Source of the DNA: Bermanella sp. 47_1433_sub80_T6
GTDB taxonomy: Bacteria; Pseudomonadota; Gammaproteobacteria; Pseudomonadales; Oceanobacteraceae
Length of the DNA: 37,544 bases
NCBI GenBank assembly: GCA_002162985.1
Contig: MAAD01000207.1
Location: forward strand, 1-37,544
Reading direction: 5' to 3'
In this document: one piece after another, positions 16,615-25,089 of the stretch
Layout of the letters: every line of letters begins with the position of its first letter
Position numbering within the stretch: position 1 is the stretch's first letter
Notes under the pieces: generated by a model
What the model was told of the DNA's origin: nothing
The model's database searches: none
What the model saw: only the letters and a program-made list of their open reading frames with translations
Translations under genes and position numbers: made by a program

Positions 16615-17934
16615 ATGGGCAAGATGATAGAAAGCCTGTTTTATTCAAAGGCAGGCCAAGCCATGCTCAGCGCGGCAGGGGTAAAATCCCCCTTGGAGTT
16701 AAGCCGCTATCAGGGTGAAAACCCTTGGGTAACCGGCCTTACGGTTTTGGCACAGGTTGCCAGCCCGGAATTACAAAAGGTATTGCAGCTAGCTAACATC
16801 CGCAGCCAGGTATTTGCCTCAGGGCAGCCCCAGGCTTGCGAAGCCATGTTAATAGACGCCAGCCATTTTACTCAAGTGGCACAGCTGGATGGACTTAAAG
16901 TGTTTTTTAGCCAGGCCAGTGGACAACTTAAAAAATCCGGCCACATAGTTATTCTGGGGCTAGACCCAGAGAGCTGTGACAAGGTTGAAACGGCGGCGGT
17001 AATGGAAGCCTTAAGCGGCTTTACTCGCTCCTACGCAAAAGAAATGGGGCGCAAAGGCATCAGCGTAAACCTAATATATACGCAACAAGTGGGCGCGGCC
17101 CTGGCCACACCGCTTAACTTTCTATTAAGCCATCGCAGCAGTTATATATCCGGCCAACCGCTTTATGTGAACAACAAGCAAAACACCCCACAAGACTGGC
17201 AAAAACCTTTAGCGGGTAAAACGGCCCTGGTTACAGGGGCCGCCCAAGGCATTGGTGCCGCCATCGCTCGCACCCTTAGCCGCGACGGCGCCAAGGTGAT
17301 TGGCCTGGATATCCCGGCGGCTCAGCAAGCTTTGGATCAAACCATGGCTGAAATCCAGGGCGTCTCCCTGGCCACAGACATCACCAGTGAACAGGTTAGC
17401 CAGGACATCAGCGAGGTATTAGCGGGAGAGAAACTGGATATTCTGGTGCATAACGCAGGCATCACCCGTGACAAAACCCTGTCGCGTATGCCGGATCACT
17501 TTTGGCAGATGACCCTTAACATCAACTTGCAGGCCCCCATAAACGTAACCGGTGCGCTGGAGCAGGCCAATCTGCTCAGTGATGATGCACGCGTCATCTG
17601 CATTAGCTCCATCAGTGGCATCGCCGGCAACGTAGGGCAGACCAACTATGCCGCTTCAAAATCTGGCGTTGCCGGATTTGTACGCAAACAGGCGCAGCTT
17701 TGGCAAGATACCGGCAAAACCATTAATGCCATTGCACCGGGTTTCATCGAAACCCAGATGACAGACCAAATCCCTTTCATGACTCGTGAGATTGGTCGGC
17801 GCATGAACTCCTTGTCTCAGGGAGGGCAACCTGTGGATGTGGCGGAAGGGGTGGCGTTATTTGCACAACCGGGCAGCAATGGCTTAAACGGCCAACTGTT
17901 GAGAGTATGCGGGCAATCCCTGATTGGCGCTTAA
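16615..17934 (+). CDS. Two-domain 3-oxoacyl-ACP reductase (high-molecular-weight FabG type SDR)
   Basis: Degenerate N-terminal Rossmann region, then KTALVTGAAQGIGAAIARTLSRDGAKVIGLD, HNAGITRDKTLSRM, SSISGIAGNVGQTNYAASKSGV. Confidence 0.9.
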   Translation: MGKMIESLFYSKAGQAMLSAAGVKSPLELSRYQGENPWVTGLTVLAQVASPELQKVLQLANIRSQVFASGQPQACEAMLIDASHFTQVAQLDGLKVFFSQASGQLKKSGHIVILGLDPESCDKVETAAVMEALSGFTRSYAKEMGRKGISVNLIYTQQVGAALATPLNFLLSHRSSYISGQPLYVNNKQNTPQDWQKPLAGKTALVTGAAQGIGAAIARTLSRDGAKVIGLDIPAAQQALDQTMAEIQGVSLATDITSEQVSQDISEVLAGEKLDILVHNAGITRDKTLSRMPDHFWQMTLNINLQAPINVTGALEQANLLSDDARVICISSISGIAGNVGQTNYAASKSGVAGFVRKQAQLWQDTGKTINAIAPGFIETQMTDQIPFMTREIGRRMNSLSQGGQPVDVAEGVALFAQPGSNGLNGQLLRVCGQSLIGA

Positions 17935-17975
17935 CCCGCTGATTTAAATAAGACCGTAAAAAGAGCAGGCACGGA

Positions 17976-18596
17976 TTAAAACAAGTCCTGCCTGCCCTTC
18001 TCGGTCCATAGGCGCCAGCGCTTGTCTCGATAGATAAAATAAATGCGTTTCTCGAAGGGGCGCTTTTCACTTTCCTTGGCGCGCTTCAAGGGGCGGTTTT
18101 TTCGGTCGTTTAAATTTACCTTGGCCAGCCAGTCGGGAATATCCACCACATACCAGGATAAATACACCTCACAAAAATAGTCTTCTTCACGCTGACTGGG
18201 AGGGCTCACCTCAAAAACCTGTTTAAGGTTAGGCCGTCCATAAAAAAAACCCTGATCACTCACCCACATATTGTCCTGATTCAAATTGTATTCGAAGCCG
18301 CCCACACTCACCATTCGGGGCTCGCCGTACATAATTTTTTCGGCCAGGAAACGGGATTTTTTCTTGGTCACCAGGCCAACCTTTACCCATTTATCCAGGC
18401 TGCCCACCATGGCCTTATGGATACGTTCCACTTCCTGGGGAAATTCAAACGGTTTAAAAAACAATAAACGCTGGCCGTAATCGTTATTAAAGATGTGCCT
18501 CACTTGTTTTTCATCCGGTGCCTTGGGCGCTTGGGCCCAACACGCAACACTCATGATCAGAGTCAATATTAAGCCAATTGGCAGTCTTGTCTTCAT
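17976..18596 (-). CDS. Secreted protein of unknown function
   Basis: MKTRLPIGLILTLIMSVACWAQA signal peptide, charged C-terminus; start at internal Met. Confidence 0.6.
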   Translation of the reverse strand: MKTRLPIGLILTLIMSVACWAQAPKAPDEKQVRHIFNNDYGQRLLFFKPFEFPQEVERIHKAMVGSLDKWVKVGLVTKKKSRFLAEKIMYGEPRMVSVGGFEYNLNQDNMWVSDQGFFYGRPNLKQVFEVSPPSQREEDYFCEVYLSWYVVDIPDWLAKVNLNDRKNRPLKRAKESEKRPFEKRIYFIYRDKRWRLWTEKGRQDLF

Positions 18597-18727
18597 ACCT
18601 GCAACCTGCAACAGTGTCTTTAATGATAGTGATGCCCTTAAGCCTAGCAGGTTGTGGTTAAACAAAAGCGCTAGGGCTACACACTAAATATGGCTAAAAT
18701 GTGCCATCGCCTAACACTTGGTCCTCC

Positions 18728-19207
18728 ATGAAAAACAAGCTCATTAATTTTTTAAATCAGCCAAAATTTTTACGCATTGCCTTTAATTGGTACCGCCCCT
18801 ATCGCGGCGCCGGGGTTAAGATTAAACACTTGGCCAAAGACTTCTCCAGCGCCACCGTGGAAATGCCGCTGCGCTGGTACAACAAAAATTACGTGGGCAC
18901 CCATTTTGGTGGCAGCTTGTATTCCATGGTAGACCCGTTTCACATGCTGTTGATCATGAATCAGCTGGGTAAGGAATATGTGGTGTGGGACAAGTCGGCC
19001 AACATCGACTTCATTCGCCCGGGTACCGGCACTGTGAGTGCTCACTTCACCGTTAACCAAGAACAAATCGAAGAGATTCGTGAACAGACCGCCTCGGGGG
19101 AGAAATTCTTGCCCAAGTTTGTAGTGGATATTGTGGATGAGGAAGGCAAATTAGTGGCTCGGGCCATTAAAACGCTGTATATCCGTAAAAAACCTCAGAA
19201 GCCCTAA
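18728..19207 (+). CDS. DUF4442 / hotdog-fold thioesterase-like protein
   Basis: MPLRWYNKNYVGTHFGGSLYSMVDPFHMLLIMNQLGKEYVVWDKSANIDFIRPGTGTV. Confidence 0.8.
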   Translation: MKNKLINFLNQPKFLRIAFNWYRPYRGAGVKIKHLAKDFSSATVEMPLRWYNKNYVGTHFGGSLYSMVDPFHMLLIMNQLGKEYVVWDKSANIDFIRPGTGTVSAHFTVNQEQIEEIREQTASGEKFLPKFVVDIVDEEGKLVARAIKTLYIRKKPQKP

Positions 19208-19355
19208 TTATCGGTTACTAGCGGCTAAATTAGAGCGAAACTGGCAAACCTAGCCACCTGAAGGAATGAAACTCTAAAATATAGGGTAAGTCGATAACCT
19301 AGATAAATACGGCGAAACTGGCAAAAATAACTACACTGAAGGAATGAAACCCTAA
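19202..19355 (+). repeat. Two ~77-bp imperfect tandem units; candidate structured RNA in the 5' leader of the 19362 gene
   Basis: GCGAAACTGGCAAA and CTGAAGGAATGAAAC both conserved in each unit (from 19235 and 19312). TTAGAG/CTCTAA encloses unit 1, TAGGGT/ACCCTA encloses unit 2. Confidence 0.6.
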
Positions 19356-19361
19356 CTTGAG

Positions 19362-19697
19362 GTGAGCATGGCAGCCAGCATCACAGAGGCGTCGGCGTAT
19401 GTGGCCGAACTGATAGACGTTTTGGAAAATTTGTACTGGGAAGCGCCGTCGGTGGCAGTCAAAAATCAGTGTTTCAACGGGCTGCGTTTTCTACAAAATG
19501 AGCGCACCGAACTCACTAAAATTTCGGTACAAGACCATCATTACGACTATGAAATCATATCTTGTTCAGCACAGGATATGGACCACTGCCTTAATAACCT
19601 AAATAAACTCATAGAAAACGAAGTATTGCGCGCCCAAACGCGCTCTCAGCTCATGCCTTTATTAAAATGTGCCAAGACGTATTTTTCAGCTGACTAA
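19362..19697 (+). CDS. Small conserved-looking protein, unknown function
   Basis: 111 aa helical soluble protein; SD-like GAGGTGAGC before the ATG region (alternative ATG 19368). Confidence 0.6.
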   Translation: MSMAASITEASAYVAELIDVLENLYWEAPSVAVKNQCFNGLRFLQNERTELTKISVQDHHYDYEIISCSAQDMDHCLNNLNKLIENEVLRAQTRSQLMPLLKCAKTYFSAD

Positions 19698-19708
19698 TCA
19701 ATGGGCAT

Positions 19709-20626
19709 TTAAGCAAATTCGGCGGGAGTAGCCACGCAAGGGGTTAATGGCTCCAGCTGGCTTTTAAGCTCCCCTTCCACCACGCAGTTACGACCCCGAT
19801 CCTTAGCCAGGTACAGAACATCATCAGCACTTTGCTGCCAATCAAGAATATTATCCCCCGAACTTGGGCAGATGCTCACCAACCCAATACTGAGCGTTAA
19901 ATAGCCTAACGGTGAGCCTTTATGGGGAATGTTCAATTCACGGATGCGGGTGAGTATACGTTGGGCCACATGCAGAGCCCCCGCTTGTGGCGTTTGCGGC
20001 AAGATAATGGCAAATTCTTCGCCCCCTATGCGCGCTGCGGTATCCAGCGGGCGCACCGCCTCACTGCGAAACACTTCGGCCAGGGCAGTCAGGCACTTGT
20101 CGCCAGCCAAATGTCCGTAGCCGTCGTTGTAGTTTTTGAAATGGTCCACATCCAGTAGCAACAAGGAGCACACGCTGTTAAGACGCTGGCTCTGACGCCA
20201 ACACTTATCCAGATCCAGATCGTATTTTCGACGATTAAATAATCCGGTAAGGGTATCGGTCACACTTAAACTTTCCAGCCGTGCCACATACCGTAACCTT
20301 TGCACATGATGGGACAAGCGCAACAGCAAGTTGGTCATATTCACTGGCACACAAAGGTAGTCCAATGCGCCGCTTAGTAGTACACGGCGCTCGGCCTCTT
20401 CATTCACAGTATCTGAAAAGACAATAAGCCCTTCGGGCAAACCTGTATTTAACTGAGTGTGATAATTAAAGGTCGCGTAATCCCACAGGTGCAGCTGGCA
20501 TGCTGATAGGGCCTGTTGCTCGGCCAAACAGATCTGAATATCGGTGCAATCCCCCGCCCATTGTTGCAATTGAGCCTGCAATTCATCATTGCCTACTTGT
20601 ATATTTATGATGAAAGATTGATTCAC
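19709..20626 (-). CDS. Diguanylate cyclase with degenerate receiver-like N-terminus
   Basis: DTLTGLFNRRKYDLDL, LLLDVDHFKNYNDGYGHLAGD, ARIGGEEFAIILPQ. Confidence 0.93.
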   Translation of the reverse strand: MNQSFIINIQVGNDELQAQLQQWAGDCTDIQICLAEQQALSACQLHLWDYATFNYHTQLNTGLPEGLIVFSDTVNEEAERRVLLSGALDYLCVPVNMTNLLLRLSHHVQRLRYVARLESLSVTDTLTGLFNRRKYDLDLDKCWRQSQRLNSVCSLLLLDVDHFKNYNDGYGHLAGDKCLTALAEVFRSEAVRPLDTAARIGGEEFAIILPQTPQAGALHVAQRILTRIRELNIPHKGSPLGYLTLSIGLVSICPSSGDNILDWQQSADDVLYLAKDRGRNCVVEGELKSQLEPLTPCVATPAEFA

Positions 20627-20673
20627 CCCGCCCCCAAATGTGCTGCATTTTTATTGTAGGGCCACTGTAGCGA

Positions 20674-20693
20674 ATATCTTATTCTCAAGATAT
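20674..20693. promoter_or_regulatory. Perfect 7-bp inverted repeat upstream of the diguanylate cyclase gene
   Basis: ATATCTT-ATTCTC-AAGATAT. Confidence 0.35.
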
Positions 20694-20797
20694 GAAACAG
20701 GTCTTCTAATAATAAAAAAATCTAAGAAAATATTGCACTTAACAAGGCTTACCTAAGAAGCAAAGAGTCTTTACAATATGGGCATAATTAAGCATTG

Positions 20798-20881
20798 GCC
20801 ATCGAAAAGTCGACCTAACGTCAGCAATCTCGGAAATCTCTGTGATGCCAAACCCGATGGCTTGGTGAGGGAATCGTCACC
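20798..20881 (+). promoter_or_regulatory. Candidate structured 5' leader of the yciH/SUI1 gene
   Basis: Long-range stem GCCATCG (20798-20804)/CGATGGC (20855-20861), then hairpin GGTGA (20864-20868)/TCACC (20877-20881) just before the SD TAGGAG. Confidence 0.35.
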
Positions 20882-20902
20882 CCACACTCTTAGGAGAAAT
20901 TT

Positions 20903-21241
20903 ATGGCCCTGGTTTATTCCACTCAAGACGGGCGCTTGTGCCCTGCATGTAACCAACCCCTGGATGACTGCACCTGCAAACAGGGCAGCGCCCCAGTTGG
21001 AGACGGCATCATTCGGGTACAGAAAGAAAAAAAAGGCCGAGGTGGTAAAACCGTCACCTGCATCACGGGTTTTGAGGGAGATAAAAAAGCCCTCAGCGAC
21101 CTGTGTAAAAAGCTCAAGAAACGCTTTGGCTGCGGCGGAGCGGTAAAAAACTGGGTCATCGAATTACAAGGTGATTTGGCTGAGCAAAGTGTGACCTATC
21201 TACAACAATTGGGACACAAAGTTAAACAAAGTGGTGCATAA
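20903..21241 (+). CDS. yciH: SUI1/eIF1-family translation initiation factor homologue (YciH)
   Basis: GGKTVTCITGFEGDKKALSDLCKKLKKRFGCGGAVKNWVIELQGD; N-terminal Cys motif CPACNQPLDDCTC. Confidence 0.93.
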   Translation: MALVYSTQDGRLCPACNQPLDDCTCKQGSAPVGDGIIRVQKEKKGRGGKTVTCITGFEGDKKALSDLCKKLKKRFGCGGAVKNWVIELQGDLAEQSVTYLQQLGHKVKQSGA

Positions 21242-21258
21242 TAGCGCCACAAACAATA

Positions 21259-21633
21259 TTGTTGATTAATGGTTCGCAGGGAGGCCACTCGTTGGAAATA
21301 AGTATCAGTCTTTTGGGCATGTTCAGCCGCCCTAAAAAACCCATACCCGCCACGGTGATTAAATTTAATCGCTATAGCCTGGTATTTAACTGCACCAAAA
21401 AAATCAAGGCCGGCGACCTCATCTACATCAACCTTAAGGCCGGTCTGCACAGCCTTCGGGAAGTTAGAGGTCGAGTTGAAGAGTGTGAACCCTGTGGTCG
21501 CCACTTTCAAACCCGTGTGCACTTTGTACTGGAGCGCCCGGATAAACAGCCCTACCGTGAAGCCATCTCCATCTTAAAAGCCATTGAACAAGCCGTGCCG
21601 GAAGCCATGCTTTCTCCCTTGCACATGCAGTAA
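21259..21633 (+). CDS. Small protein, possibly a highly degenerate PilZ-like fold
   Basis: PATVIKFNRYSLVFNCTKKIKAGDLIYINLKAGLHSLREVRGRVEECEPCGRHFQTRVHF; PilZ-like strand pattern without RxxxR or DxSxxG. Confidence 0.5.
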   Translation: MLINGSQGGHSLEISISLLGMFSRPKKPIPATVIKFNRYSLVFNCTKKIKAGDLIYINLKAGLHSLREVRGRVEECEPCGRHFQTRVHFVLERPDKQPYREAISILKAIEQAVPEAMLSPLHMQ

Positions 21634-21663
21634 CCCTCATTCTCACAGCCATAAGACGCCCCC

Positions 21664-22866
21664 ATGAATCAAAAAAACATCCTGGTTCTCAATTGCGGCA
21701 GCTCCTCGTTAAAATTTGCCGTCATCACCCCACACAACCAACAGGTTCTTATTCAGGGCCTGGCAGAACGCCTAAACACCTCCCAGGCCAGCATTCACTA
21801 TCAACTTGCCGAGCACGGTGAAAAGCAATCGACACAACCTAATGGCAGCAGTCATCAAGGGGCCATCGAAGCGGTATTAGACATCCTCAAGCAACACGGT
21901 TTGCTGGCCAATTTAAGCGGCGTGGGTCACAGGGTGGTACACGGTGGCGAAGCTTACAGTGAGTCTTTATTATTAAACCCGGATAACATCGCCTCCCTGG
22001 AGAAGCTGCATCATTTGGCCCCCCTGCATAATCCGGTGAACCTGTTGGGCATCAAGGCCATCAACACATTATTGCCGAACCTGCCCCAGGTGGCGGTATT
22101 TGATACCGCCTTTCATCAAACCCTGCCCGAGACGGCTTACCTGTATGGCGTGCCTTTGGAGCTATACCAGCAGCACGGGGTGCGCCGTTACGGCTTTCAT
22201 GGCACCAGCTACCGGTATGTGAGTGAAAAAGCAGCAAAACTCATTAACAAGCCGCTGCAGGACAGCCACTTTCTCATCGCTCATTTGGGCAATGGTTGCA
22301 GCGCCTGTGCCATCAAACATGGCCGGAGTGTGGATACCTCCATGGGGTTAACACCCCTGGAAGGTTTGCTCATGGGTACCCGCAGCGGGGATGTGGACCC
22401 GGGGTTAATCGATTTTTTATGTGAACGCTTAAATCTAAAACTGGCCGATGTTATGGCCATGCTTAACAAAAAAAGCGGATTACTGGGTATCTCTGGCATC
22501 AGCAATGACATGCGGGAGACGCAACTGGCCGCGCAACAAGGGGATTCGCGCGCCAATTTGGCGGTGGAAATATTCGCCTTTAGGGTAGCTCGTTATTTAG
22601 GGGCCCTGGCGGTCTCGTTGCCCAGCATAGATGCGCTGATTTTTACCGGCGGCATAGGGGAGAACGATCGCCTCACCCGTAGCCTAGTGCTGGAACACCT
22701 GTCCATCCTGGGTTTTGAACTGGATGGCAAACTTAATCAGGAAAATGGGAATGCCACCGGCCGTATTAGCCTCGCCGATAGCACTTTAGCCATGGTGGTG
22801 GCCACGGATGAAGAACTCATGATAGCCATGGACACTCACGCCCTAGTAGCCGGTCTTAAGGAGTAA
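21664..22866 (+). CDS. ackA: Acetate kinase
   Basis: ILVLNCGSSSLKFAVI, GHRVVHGGE, VAVFDTAFHQTLPETAYLY, RYGFHGTSYRYVSEKA. Confidence 0.97.
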   Translation: MNQKNILVLNCGSSSLKFAVITPHNQQVLIQGLAERLNTSQASIHYQLAEHGEKQSTQPNGSSHQGAIEAVLDILKQHGLLANLSGVGHRVVHGGEAYSESLLLNPDNIASLEKLHHLAPLHNPVNLLGIKAINTLLPNLPQVAVFDTAFHQTLPETAYLYGVPLELYQQHGVRRYGFHGTSYRYVSEKAAKLINKPLQDSHFLIAHLGNGCSACAIKHGRSVDTSMGLTPLEGLLMGTRSGDVDPGLIDFLCERLNLKLADVMAMLNKKSGLLGISGISNDMRETQLAAQQGDSRANLAVEIFAFRVARYLGALAVSLPSIDALIFTGGIGENDRLTRSLVLEHLSILGFELDGKLNQENGNATGRISLADSTLAMVVATDEELMIAMDTHALVAGLKE

Positions 22867-22869
22867 TAT

Positions 22870-24984
22870 ATGCCCCACACTTTTTTCATCGCCCCCACCG
22901 AAATCAAGACTGGCCTCACGTCCATTACCCTGGGGCTCATTCGCACCCTGGATCAATTGGGATTAAAGGTAGCCACCTGTAAACCCATCGCCAATTTTGA
23001 AGGTAACCATCGCCATCGCTCCATTGCCATGATTCATCATGCCAGCGGCATCGAGCCCCCTCAGCCCATCACCCTGACACACGCCCAAGCCATGGTGGGC
23101 AGTGGTAAAATTGACCGTCTCATGGAAGATGTGGTGGCCATGCATCATACCGTGGCCGCCCAAGCCGACGTGGTGATTATGGAGGGCATAGACCCGGATC
23201 GTAACCAGCCCTATACCGCCAAGTTAAATGTGGAGATGGCCAAAACCCTCAACGCGCAAGTGATTCTGGTGGCGGCTCCCCAGGGGCGAACCCCTAAGCA
23301 ACTGGAAGAACATATCCACATGACCCAGGGATTATACGACACTGGCAAAAACAGCAATTTGCTGGGTGTCATCATCAATAAGGTCAATGCTCCCAACAAT
23401 CGGGCTGTTCCCATCAAGGATCAAGCCATCGTTAGCGGCAATGGCACCAGCACCCAGCTGGCCATGAATGAATTAAGCAAGCTGGACAGCCCGCACTTTA
23501 AAATACTGGGTCTGATTCCCTGGGATGCAAATTTGGTGGCGCCCCGCATAGAAGACATCGCGCGTTACTTACAAGCCAGCTGCCTGAATGACCACAAGCC
23601 CCAGGGTCCCAGGGTCGCCCGCATAAGTTTATGCGCGCGAACTGTGCCCAACATGGTGAGTACCCTTACCCCGGGCACCCTCATTGTTACCCCGGGGGAT
23701 CGTGAAGATATCTTGCTGGCCAGCGCCATGGCCGCCAGCAACGGCGTGCCGCTGGCGGGACTACTGCTCACCGGCGGATTACTGCCCAATGCCAGAGTAA
23801 TGGAGTTACTGGCTCCGTCCTTGCAAAAATTACCTGTGTTAACCGTCGACACCGACACCTTTCAAACCGCATCGCAGTTATCCCACATGGACGACGCGGT
23901 GATGCCGGATGATCTGGAGCGGGTGGAATCCATCATGAATCATGTGGCGGACCATCTGGATGGCCAGTTCATGCTGGAAAGTTTGAAAACTCATTTGCCC
24001 ACCCGCTTAAGCCCAGCCGCCTTTCGCTACCAGCTAGTAGAAATGGCCAAGGCCGCCAAAAAAAGTGTGGTATTGCCAGAAGGAGAAGAACCCAGAACCA
24101 TTCAAGCGGCGGTGATTTGCCAGCAAAGAGGCATAGCTCAGTGTGTATTGCTGGGTAAAAAAGCCCGTATTCAGCAACTGGCCAGCAGCCTGGGCATTCA
24201 ATTGCCCGACGACTTACAAATTTTAGACCCGGATGAAATACGCCCCGACTACATCGAACCCATGATGGTCTTGCGCAAACACAAAAACCTAAGTTACCCC
24301 ATGGCCGAAGCTCAACTGGAAGATAGCGTGGTGCTGGGCACTATGATGCTGGCGCTGGATCACGTGGATGGCTTGGTAAGTGGCGCCATCCACACCACCG
24401 CCAATACCATTCGCCCCGCCCTGCAGCTCATAAAAACCGCCCCGGGCGCCAAACTGGTGTCTTCGGTGTTTTTCATGTTATTGCCAGACCAGGTCATGGT
24501 ATACGGGGATTGCGCGGTGAACCCGGACCCCAATGCCCAGGAATTGGCCGACATCGCCCTGCAAAGTGCCAACAGCGCCCAAGTTTTTGGCATCGAGCCC
24601 AAGGTGGCCATGATCAGCTACAGCACTGGGGCATCGGGCAGCGGTGAAGATGTGGAAAAGGTACGCCAGGCCACTCAAATAGCTCAGCAAAACCAGCCGC
24701 AGCTGCTCATCGATGGCCCCTTGCAATACGATGCCGCCACCACTGCCAGTGTGGCCGCCTCCAAGGCACCCGACTCATTAGTGGCAGGCCTGGCCAGTGT
24801 GGTGATATTTCCGGACCTAAATACCGGCAATACTACCTACAAAGCGGTGCAAAGAAGTGCTAATGTGGTCAGTATTGGCCCCATGCTGCAAGGATTGGCT
24901 AAACCGGTAAACGACCTGTCTCGCGGAGCCTTGGTGGAAGACATAGTGTATACCATCGCGCTCACTGCCATACAGGCAAGATAG
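22870..24984 (+). CDS. pta: Phosphate acetyltransferase (long form)
   Basis: N-terminal AAA/BioD-like PTEIKTGLTSITLGLIRTL, central DRTGG-like domain, C-terminal PTA_PTB: VVLPEGEEPRTIQAA, MISYSTGASGSGEDVEKV. Confidence 0.96.
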   Translation: MPHTFFIAPTEIKTGLTSITLGLIRTLDQLGLKVATCKPIANFEGNHRHRSIAMIHHASGIEPPQPITLTHAQAMVGSGKIDRLMEDVVAMHHTVAAQADVVIMEGIDPDRNQPYTAKLNVEMAKTLNAQVILVAAPQGRTPKQLEEHIHMTQGLYDTGKNSNLLGVIINKVNAPNNRAVPIKDQAIVSGNGTSTQLAMNELSKLDSPHFKILGLIPWDANLVAPRIEDIARYLQASCLNDHKPQGPRVARISLCARTVPNMVSTLTPGTLIVTPGDREDILLASAMAASNGVPLAGLLLTGGLLPNARVMELLAPSLQKLPVLTVDTDTFQTASQLSHMDDAVMPDDLERVESIMNHVADHLDGQFMLESLKTHLPTRLSPAAFRYQLVEMAKAAKKSVVLPEGEEPRTIQAAVICQQRGIAQCVLLGKKARIQQLASSLGIQLPDDLQILDPDEIRPDYIEPMMVLRKHKNLSYPMAEAQLEDSVVLGTMMLALDHVDGLVSGAIHTTANTIRPALQLIKTAPGAKLVSSVFFMLLPDQVMVYGDCAVNPDPNAQELADIALQSANSAQVFGIEPKVAMISYSTGASGSGEDVEKVRQATQIAQQNQPQLLIDGPLQYDAATTASVAASKAPDSLVAGLASVVIFPDLNTGNTTYKAVQRSANVVSIGPMLQGLAKPVNDLSRGALVEDIVYTIALTAIQAR

Positions 24985-25009
24985 CAGGCCAAACAAGACA
25001 TAAACCATT

Positions 25010-25035
25010 AAAAGGTCAGTGAATTTGGCCTTTTT
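25010..25035 (+). terminator. Intrinsic terminator after ackA-pta
   Basis: AAAAGGTC-AGTGAATTT-GGCCTTTT plus T: 8 bp with one G-U, ending in a T-run. Confidence 0.75.
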
Positions 25036-25089
25036 AAACCATTACCCTGAGTGCCTTATCAATTAAAATAATTATTCCAGGCATTCAAT

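Noticed and set aside
16615-17934. Long two-domain FabG as a novel fusion
   Set aside because: High-molecular-weight FabG proteins with a degenerate N-terminal Rossmann domain are already known.
19235-19355. CRISPR-like repeats (units ending in GGAATGAAAC)
   Set aside because: Only two units, with internal variability inside the unit and no constant-length spacer; no cas genes in the window.
19202-19361. c-di-GMP-I (GEMM) riboswitch because of the GGCAAA motif
   Set aside because: The second GEMM strand (GACGCAAAGCC, GNRA loop/receptor, GGUAGC...) is missing; resemblance limited to GGCAAAC.
22870-24984. Fusion of a BioD-like domain to phosphate acetyltransferase as a novelty
   Set aside because: This is the well-known long form of Pta (E. 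coli type) directly after ackA.
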